Of a stretch of DNA of 49,061 nucleotides, positions 43,461 to 49,061 are shown piece by piece. A model generated the notes under the pieces. The model was not told where the DNA came from and did not search any database. It worked only from the letters and a program-made list of their open reading frames with translations. Both the position numbers and the translations under genes were made by a program. Position 1 is the first letter of the stretch; each line of letters opens with the position of its first letter. Origin of the DNA: Campylobacter troglodytis (GTDB lineage Bacteria; Campylobacterota; Campylobacteria; Campylobacterales; Campylobacteraceae); contig NZ_QHLI01000017.1 in assembly GCF_006864425.1 (NCBI RefSeq), positions 1 to 49,061 on the forward strand. The letters are read 5' to 3'.

Positions 43461-44521
43461 AAATTCCTATCTATCATCTTTTGCACTATGTCAATGAGGG
43501 CTTGATTTTGCACACTTTCAAGGGCTTTAATGGCCTTTAAGCCGTAATTTTTCGCCACATTTAGCGTTTTTTCTAGGATCTTATGCTCTTTAAATTTATC
43601 ATCAAGCCATTTTTGCTCATTTTCATTTAATTCTTTTTTAAACAAGCCTTGCAAGATCTGCTTGTCATTATAGTTTAACTCTTTAAACAAGGCTATATAA
43701 CAAACCGTGCTTTTGCCCTCTTTAAAGTCATTGAGGGCGGGTTTGCCAAGGGTTTTTTCATCGCTTTTAATGTCTAAAATGTCATCGATGATTTGAAAGG
43801 CAAGCCCTAGATTCTTGCCATATTTAGCAAATTTTTGTGTATCAAGCCCTGCTAAATGTGCCGCACAGCTAGCACTTGCTTCAATGAGTGCTGCTGTTTT
43901 AAGCTCTATCATCGTTAAGTATGCCTTTTCATCGGCATTAAAGCTCTTTGAAAGCTCTATGTCCATTAATTCGCCCTTTGCTAGGCTACTTACCGCCTTT
44001 GAAAGTGTTGAGGCGATGAAGCTATCAAATTTGCTAAGCTCATAAAAGGCGTAAGAATAGAGTATGTCTCCAAGCATAAGGGCGTTTTTTGCTCCAAATT
44101 CAGAATTTATGGACCTTGCCCCTCGTCTTAACTGTGCCTCATCGATAATATCATCGTGCAATAAACTTGCAAGATGTATAAGCTCAACTATGGCACAAAG
44201 TGTGTAAATTTGTGAATTTTTTAAGCTATGAGGGCTTTTTTGTGAATTTTTTTTAAGAGATTTTGAGTTTTTTTCTTCTTTTGTTGTGTTTTTTAATAAG
44301 CTTGAATTTTCTAAGCTTTCAAAGCCTTCTTTGTGCCTTGAATTTTCATTTAAATTTGATGATGATTTAGCTGGATTTTCTTCTAAAATATGATGAGTGA
44401 TGGCTAAGATTAGCTTTGATCTTAATCTTTTGCCCTGTTTAATTTGCTTAAACATAAGCTCAATAGGCTTGTAATCAAGCTCTTTTATAAAGCCTTCAAT
44501 GATTAAATCAATCTCTTGCAC
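43457..44521 (-). CDS. Polyprenyl diphosphate synthase
   Basis: This trans-prenyltransferase makes the long side chain of quinones; octaprenyl or another length cannot be told. The first aspartate-rich motif is LLHDDIIDEA (D123, D124, D127) and the second is QIIDDILDIKSD (D246, D247, D250). The GKRLRSKL substrate-binding lysine/arginine segment is at 30-37. A Ser/Asn/Lys-rich insert fills about residues 48-104, between helices that are normally adjacent; it makes the protein 354 rather than about 300 residues. It precedes and overlaps hemA. The family is secure; an ispB-type role is inferred. Confidence 0.92.
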   Translation of the reverse strand: MQEIDLIIEGFIKELDYKPIELMFKQIKQGKRLRSKLILAITHHILEENPAKSSSNLNENSRHKEGFESLENSSLLKNTTKEEKNSKSLKKNSQKSPHSLKNSQIYTLCAIVELIHLASLLHDDIIDEAQLRRGARSINSEFGAKNALMLGDILYSYAFYELSKFDSFIASTLSKAVSSLAKGELMDIELSKSFNADEKAYLTMIELKTAALIEASASCAAHLAGLDTQKFAKYGKNLGLAFQIIDDILDIKSDEKTLGKPALNDFKEGKSTVCYIALFKELNYNDKQILQGLFKKELNENEQKWLDDKFKEHKILEKTLNVAKNYGLKAIKALESVQNQALIDIVQKMIDRNF

Positions 44522-44534
44522 CGCTTTTCCTTCT

Positions 44535-45083
44535 TTATTGATTATTTTGTGGCAAAGGCTGATTTGCTAATGGTTTAGAGCCCAAAGAGGCATTTTTTTC
44601 TGTGCTAAAATCAATGCCTGGGACGATTTTGTTTTCTTGAGGGGCAAAGGCAGGTTGTAGGGGATTTTTCTTTGGATCCAAAAACTCAACAAGCAATCTT
44701 GAATCCTTATCCTCTATGTAGATCTTAAATTTAGCCTCCCCTCTGTCAAAATCGCTAAATTCAAGTATTAGCCTTGCTCTATCTATGTGGGGATTTTTGT
44801 AATCAGGTATTAGGGTTTGGGTGTACCAGTTTAGATTTCTTCTCATTGAAAGGACAAACTGTCTTGGGTATTTACGAAATTTGGTATGAACTACTATCTT
44901 GTTTGTATCAAAAAGAGTCCAATAAAAGTCGAAATTTTGTGTCTGATTTTCAAAGCCAAGCTCTTTAATCTCAACACTGGCTCTTTGATCCTTTTGAAGC
45001 GTAAACTCATATACATACTCAAAGCTTGGCTGGGCTGCTTTAAGCACAGATGCTAGGATAAAAAAAGCAAGATAAGGCTTCAT
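44535..45083 (-). CDS. Secreted protein of unknown function
   Basis: 182 residues with a short signal peptide (about 1-16, LAFFILASVLKAA). A beta-rich core follows, with motifs FDFYWTLFDTNKIVVHT and ARLILEFSDF. The C-terminal tail is Pro/Asn/Gln-rich. It is probably periplasmic. Its start lies directly after the DUF2018 gene stop, with GGAG in that gene's tail, and it ends 13 bases before the polyprenyl synthase. By recall, C. jejuni has an equivalent secreted protein at the same place. No function is assigned. Confidence 0.75.
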   Translation of the reverse strand: MKPYLAFFILASVLKAAQPSFEYVYEFTLQKDQRASVEIKELGFENQTQNFDFYWTLFDTNKIVVHTKFRKYPRQFVLSMRRNLNWYTQTLIPDYKNPHIDRARLILEFSDFDRGEAKFKIYIEDKDSRLLVEFLDPKKNPLQPAFAPQENKIVPGIDFSTEKNASLGSKPLANQPLPQNNQ

Positions 45084-45347
45084 TTATTCTCCGTGTCCTA
45101 AAATTTTGGCTGTCAGTTCTATGAAATAATCATTCATTCTTTCCTCAAGCAAATAATCCTTTTCCATCTTATAAAGCTCGATCTCCTCCTCATCAACCCC
45201 CTTGCTTTCAAGCAGTTCATTTAAGGCTATGTGTTCTTTTATGAAATTTTCCATTACCCTTTCAACAGCGCCTGAATTTGCGTGTTTAAGCATTTGTAAA
45301 AACTTCTCTTTGGGGCTGTGATTTAGCATTTCATCTAGTAGATCCAT
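45084..45347 (-). CDS. DUF2018 family protein
   Basis: A small acidic helical protein (87 residues) typical of Campylobacter and Helicobacter: DEMLNHSPKEKFLQMLKH, NFIKEHIALNELLESKG, then LLEERMNDYFIELT. The fold is known as DUF2018; the role is unknown. It is the first gene of the minus-strand block down to proS. AAGGATATTTT precedes the ATG and there is a TATAAT box 31 bases upstream. Confidence 0.85.
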   Translation of the reverse strand: MDLLDEMLNHSPKEKFLQMLKHANSGAVERVMENFIKEHIALNELLESKGVDEEEIELYKMEKDYLLEERMNDYFIELTAKILGHGE

Positions 45348-45377
45348 AAAATATCCTTTGAAAGAATTTAAGCCTAA

Positions 45378-45383
45378 ATTATA
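45378..45383 (-). promoter_or_regulatory. Promoter -10 box for the DUF2018-hemA-proS block
   Basis: CCTATAATTTA on the minus strand, 31 bases before the DUF2018 ATG, with A/T-rich sequence upstream. Confidence 0.5.
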
Positions 45384-45445
45384 GGATTTATTATATTAAA
45401 ACTTTATTAAAACTTGTTTTTAGTGGCTTATTTGTTTTATTTGGC

Positions 45446-45451
45446 TATAAT
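45446..45451 (+). promoter_or_regulatory. Promoter -10 box for ftsK
   Basis: GGCTATAATGG after a T-rich stretch. It points toward ftsK and is divergent from the DUF2018 promoter. Confidence 0.5.
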
Positions 45452-45545
45452 GGCTCAAAATTACTAACAAGGATAGGCGATCAAAAAGGAAGTTATTTTT
45501 GTAGTTTCTACTTTTTTTATCTTTTATTTATGTTTTGTATCATTT

Positions 45546-48350
45546 ATGCCGGCTGCTTTGGGATTTCTTGGCTTTATGGGTGATTTAAACCGCTTTTTAT
45601 TTGGTTCTTTTGGACTTTTTTATCCCTTTGTGCTTTTGTTTTTGAATTTTATCTTTTATAAAAGAGGCTATGATTTTGATAGAGTAAAAAGAAGTGAGAT
45701 CATAGGACTTAGCATAGCCTTTGTGTGTGCTGCCTTGCTCTTTGCCATACTTGGAGAGGAGGCTGGCTATATACCTGAGGTTTTGTATGCCATCTTTGGC
45801 TTTGTCTTTGGTAGGCTTTTAACAGGCTTTTTAAGCTTGTTTCTTCTTTTATTTTCCATAGCCCTTATCTTTCCTCGTTTTGTTGAGCTTGTCTTTGGTA
45901 TAAGGATAAATTATGAGATCTTTGTTTCAATAGAGGATAAAATAAAGCAGTTTTTGTATGGCTTTTTTGGTGGCAAGGAGGAGTTTAAATTCAACGAAGC
46001 CAAAGAAGAGCCAATCAATACTAAGAGCGAGGAAAAGGCATCAATTTTTCAAGAAAATCCCTTAAATTTAACAAGCGCCAACAAGCAAGAATACAAGAAT
46101 CCTTTGAATTTAACAAATGCTGCCAAGCAAGAATACAAGAATCCTTTGAATTTAACAAATACTGTCAAGCAAGAAGATAAAGAGCCTTTAAATTCGCAAA
46201 GTAAAGAAGATTTAAATTTATCAAGCAATAAAGAGCTAGAAATTCAAAACCTAAAAGAGCTTTCAAAGCCCAAACAAAGCCCAGATCAAATAGCAGCAAG
46301 GCTTGCAGCTGAGTTTGATCAAAATCAAGAAGAAGCTCTTTTAGAAGAAAAAGATACCCAAAAAGAGCAAGCTGAGACAAAAAAAGAAGAGCTTGATAAT
46401 TCTGAGCTTTTAATAAAAGATTATAGAGACAAAAAGCTTGAAACCTTCATCACAAAGGCTAGTGCTGAATTTGATGAGTATTTTGATAAATTCAACAACA
46501 ATGCCCCCAAAGAAGCCTTTGTGCCTGAGATCTTTTTAAGACCAAAAAGAGCAGAGGAGCTAGAAATACAAAGAGAGTTAAATTTCGACCAACCAAGCTA
46601 TCAAAGGAAAAACATAGACATAGCCAAGGAGGAAAGGAGTAATTTAGAAGAAGAAACTCCAATTAAAGAGGAGGAAAAATTCACCTTCGAGGTAAGAGAG
46701 CTTAACGAAGATCAAGGCGAGGCTTTAAAAAAAGAAGTTAAAAAAGAGGCTGAATTACCAAGGGCTGAATTCTCAAAAAAAGAAGAGCTTAGTATTGAAG
46801 AAGAAAACACAGAGGAAATCATCAAGGAAAATTCAAGCTTGCAAGAAGAAAAACCCATAAGGGTTGCTATGCCTAAGTTCTTAGAAGAAAATGCAAATTT
46901 ATTAAATAGCCTAGAAAGAGGCAATTTAGAGCCTCCAAAGGATTTTAAGCTTCCTCCGCTTGATTTTTTGGTTCGTCCAAGCGGAACAAGTGCTGAGGTT
47001 AATGAGCAAGAAATTGACAAGAAAATCTATGATCTACTTGAAAAGCTTCGCCGCTTTAAAATAGGAGGTGATGTCATCAGCACCTACACAGGTCCTGTGG
47101 TAACGACATTTGAGTTTCGCCCTAGTGCTGATGTCAAGGTTAGCCGCATTTTAAGCTTACAAGATGATTTAGCTATGGCACTTCGAGCTACTTCCATACG
47201 CATACAAGCACCCATTCCTGGCAAGGATGTAGTGGGCATTGAGGTGCCAAACGAGCAAATTCAAACGATTTATCTGAGGGAAATCCTTGAAAGTGAGGTA
47301 TTTAAGGGTGCTAAAAGCCCACTCACCATAGCTTTGGGAAAGGACATTGTGGGAAATGCCTTTGTAACTGACTTAAAAAAGCTTCCTCATCTTTTAATCG
47401 CTGGCACCACAGGCTCTGGAAAAAGCGTTGGCATAAACGCAATGCTTTTAAGCCTACTTTACCGCAATAGCCCAAAAAATTTGCGTTTGATGATGATAGA
47501 TCCAAAGATGCTTGAATTTAGCATTTACAATGACATTCCACACCTTTTAACGCCCGTCATCACGGATCCAAAGAAAGCCATCATCGCACTTTCTAATATG
47601 GTAGCTGAGATGGAAAGGCGCTATAAATTAATGGCTGAGGCTAGAACTAAAAATATAGAAAATTACAACGAAAAATGCGCTGAACTTGAAGCTGAGCCTC
47701 TGCCTTTCATAGTCGTCATCATCGATGAGTTAGCAGACTTAATGATGACAGCTGGCAAGGATGTGGAGTTTTACATAGGGCGGCTCGCCCAAATGGCAAG
47801 GGCTAGTGGGATTCATCTAATCGTAGCCACGCAAAGACCGAGTGTAGATGTGGTTACTGGGCTTATAAAGGCGAATTTACCAAGCCGCTTGGCTTACAAG
47901 GTGGGACAGAGGATTGATAGCAAGGTGATCTTAGATACGCAAGGAGCTGAAAGCTTGTTAGGAAGGGGAGATAGTCTTTTCACACCACCTGGAACTAGTA
48001 ATATAGTGCGTTTGCACGCACCCTTTGCAAGTGAGATGGAGATTGAAAAAATAGTTGAGTTTTTAAAAGCCCAGCAAGTCGTAGAATATGATGAGAATTT
48101 CTTAAAAGATGGTTCTAGCAATGGAAACATGGCTAGTAGTAGCGGCGAGAATTTAGGAGAAGATGGGCTTGATGAGCTTATAGAACAAGCAAAGGCTGTG
48201 ATCTTAGAGGATAAAAAAACAAGCATTTCATATCTGCAACGTCGCCTTAAAATAGGCTATAATAGAGCAGCAAATATCATTGAGCAGCTCGCACAAATGG
48301 GCGTTTTAAGTGAGCCTGACGCGAAGGGGCAAAGAGAGATCTTGATGTAA
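45546..48350 (+). CDS. ftsK: DNA translocase FtsK
   Basis: FtsK pumps chromosome ends through the division septum. Membrane segments lie in the first 120 residues. The charged linker (about 150-440) includes three 14-residue repeats (NPLNLTNAAKQEYK type, 46,058-46,183). The motor has Walker A GTTGSGKS (about 620) and Walker B VVIIDELADL (about 725), then ATQRPSVDVVTG. The C-terminal gamma winged helix begins near 872. The first ATG (934 residues) omits an in-frame upstream stretch that would code for a first membrane helix. That stretch starts best at 45,480, six bases after AAGGA, but the codon there is ATC. The true start is therefore uncertain. Confidence 0.92.
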   Translation: MPAALGFLGFMGDLNRFLFGSFGLFYPFVLLFLNFIFYKRGYDFDRVKRSEIIGLSIAFVCAALLFAILGEEAGYIPEVLYAIFGFVFGRLLTGFLSLFLLLFSIALIFPRFVELVFGIRINYEIFVSIEDKIKQFLYGFFGGKEEFKFNEAKEEPINTKSEEKASIFQENPLNLTSANKQEYKNPLNLTNAAKQEYKNPLNLTNTVKQEDKEPLNSQSKEDLNLSSNKELEIQNLKELSKPKQSPDQIAARLAAEFDQNQEEALLEEKDTQKEQAETKKEELDNSELLIKDYRDKKLETFITKASAEFDEYFDKFNNNAPKEAFVPEIFLRPKRAEELEIQRELNFDQPSYQRKNIDIAKEERSNLEEETPIKEEEKFTFEVRELNEDQGEALKKEVKKEAELPRAEFSKKEELSIEEENTEEIIKENSSLQEEKPIRVAMPKFLEENANLLNSLERGNLEPPKDFKLPPLDFLVRPSGTSAEVNEQEIDKKIYDLLEKLRRFKIGGDVISTYTGPVVTTFEFRPSADVKVSRILSLQDDLAMALRATSIRIQAPIPGKDVVGIEVPNEQIQTIYLREILESEVFKGAKSPLTIALGKDIVGNAFVTDLKKLPHLLIAGTTGSGKSVGINAMLLSLLYRNSPKNLRLMMIDPKMLEFSIYNDIPHLLTPVITDPKKAIIALSNMVAEMERRYKLMAEARTKNIENYNEKCAELEAEPLPFIVVIIDELADLMMTAGKDVEFYIGRLAQMARASGIHLIVATQRPSVDVVTGLIKANLPSRLAYKVGQRIDSKVILDTQGAESLLGRGDSLFTPPGTSNIVRLHAPFASEMEIEKIVEFLKAQQVVEYDENFLKDGSSNGNMASSSGENLGEDGLDELIEQAKAVILEDKKTSISYLQRRLKIGYNRAANIIEQLAQMGVLSEPDAKGQREILM
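46058..46183 (+). repeat. Three 42-bp in-frame tandem repeats in ftsK
   Basis: Three units of 42 bases encode NPLNLTSANKQEYK, NPLNLTNAAKQEYK and NPLNLTNTVKQEDK. They lie in the flexible linker between the membrane part and the motor. Copy-number change would keep the frame. Confidence 0.85.
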
Positions 48351-48529
48351 GGACTTTTTGAGTGTGAATTTTGTGCCATTTTTGTTAAAATTCAAAGCTT
48401 TCGTGGCTTTTGCAAATTCATTAAAAAATTCAAGCTAAATTCACGGTTTTACATTTAAAAACAAGAATAAAATTAAGGCTCAAGATATTTTAATTTGATA
48501 CAAGATTATTTTAAAGTATAAAGAGTTAA
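48351..48529. other. AT-rich spacer after ftsK
   Basis: It contains GTGAATTTTG and AAATTCACGG words and no gene. No clear terminator hairpin was found. Confidence 0.35.
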
Positions 48530-48873
48530 ATGAAAAACAAATATATGATACATTCCCCAATTGTCTCAACAGAAATTTAAGGAATTACGAAGTATTTTTT
48601 TTACTTCGTTTCGTCTTGCAACTTTGCGGAACAAAAGCTCATTATATGGTAAAGCACGTCAAATTCGAGTTTGCAAAGGGACACAACCACATAAACAAAA
48701 TTGTGAATTTCTGGGGCTTTGCAAAGTTGACACTTGCCAAATTTAAAGGCTAAAAAAGAAAATTTTATCCTTCACTTAAAAGAAACTAAATTAAGATGAG
48801 AAATTTATGACAAAATTCTCATCAAAATTTATTAAAATTGATAAGAGAAAATCCTGTTAAGATTAATTGAGCC
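48530..48873 (+). mobile_element. Internally deleted type B IS1595 remnant
   Basis: It starts with the N-terminal part ATGAAAAACAA to GGAATTACGAAGTA. At the mini-insert (48,590-48,635) it jumps directly to the C-terminal third: CATTATATGGTAAAGC, HINKIVNFWGFAKV-like sequence with no insert at that site, and SFTKRTKLR in another frame. It ends with CCTGTTAAGATTAATTGA. About 400 bases between two mini-insert sites are missing. Confidence 0.7.
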
Positions 48874-49061
48874 ATTGGCATTTGATGCGTTTAGACTAAG
48901 TTTTTGACTTAAAATGCTTTAATAAGGTTTTTTCTTATAAACTTTGATACCTTACTTTTTTGAAAAAAGCTTTTATTCATTTTAAGCAAGCCAAGCAAGG
49001 CTTTTTGAATTTTAAATCCTTGTTTTGCTTTTTTGTGCTTAAATTTTTAGTATTGCTGTGA
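48874..49061. other. AT-rich right edge of the window
   Basis: No gene or element was recognised up to the window end. Confidence 0.35.

Noticed and set aside
1-49061. tRNA and rRNA genes
   Set aside because: No cloverleaf-like segment with a GGTTCGAATCC-type T-arm and no rRNA signature was noticed on either strand by reading; a tRNAscan run would settle it.

Overview
The window looks like chromosome from a low-GC campylobacterote, most likely Campylobacter. Evidence: the rpsB-tsf and petABC blocks, a hemA-proS-fxsA-hemC block next to a DUF2018 gene, flaG-fliD-fliS, and the AT-rich, AAG/AAA-biased coding style. Gene matches and comparisons with C. jejuni rest on recall of protein families and gene order; nothing was searched.

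Layout. 1-1,240: IS1595-type insertion-sequence (IS) remnants. 1,249-6,840 (minus): petA-petB-petC (cytochrome bc1 complex), then rpsB-tsf and a LolD-like ABC ATPase, with a promoter and a leader hairpin ahead of rpsB. 6,841-8,162: another decayed IS. 8,163-9,580 (minus): a LapB-like TPR protein and RNase HI. 9,717-14,804 (minus): a 1,695-residue serine-protease autotransporter, divergent from a zinc alcohol dehydrogenase (14,946-16,031, plus). 16,020-22,998 (plus): a tandemly duplicated accessory cassette of a polytopic membrane protein, a 991-residue HExxH protein and a 417-residue companion. 22,999-24,770: a field of dispersed palindromic repeats. 24,771-27,240: a type II restriction-modification pair. 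27,454-29,517: ubiD-family decarboxylase. 29,525-30,369: IS remnant. 30,830-34,150: flaG-fliD-fliS and a small gene. 34,151-38,820: nested IS copies, decayed minus-strand genes and a second palindrome field. 38,825-45,347 (minus): DUF2018 gene, a secreted protein, polyprenyl synthase, hemA, proS, fxsA-like, hemC. 45,546-48,350 (plus): ftsK. 48,351-49,061: IS remnant.

How the genes work together. The core genes cover respiration (bc1 complex, probable menaquinone-pathway UbiD, polyprenyl synthase), tetrapyrrole synthesis (HemA, HemC), translation (S2, EF-Ts, ProS), flagellar filament capping and chromosome segregation. The accessory genes are the autotransporter, the restriction-modification pair and the duplicated cassette.

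Most unusual observations. (1) The duplicated cassette: paralogous membrane proteins have identical flanks and divergent cores, one copy has nine exact 11-bp repeats that each carry a Shine-Dalgarno site, and the second gene of the first copy is cut off after its N-terminus. (2) A roughly 30-40-nt mini-insert sits behind T-runs at recurrent but copy-variable sites inside the IS remnants. (3) A palindrome family keeps constant flanks while its stem arms change in a compensated way. (4) A nine-G run occupies the flaG ribosome-binding position. (5) The best-placed ftsK start codon reads ATC.
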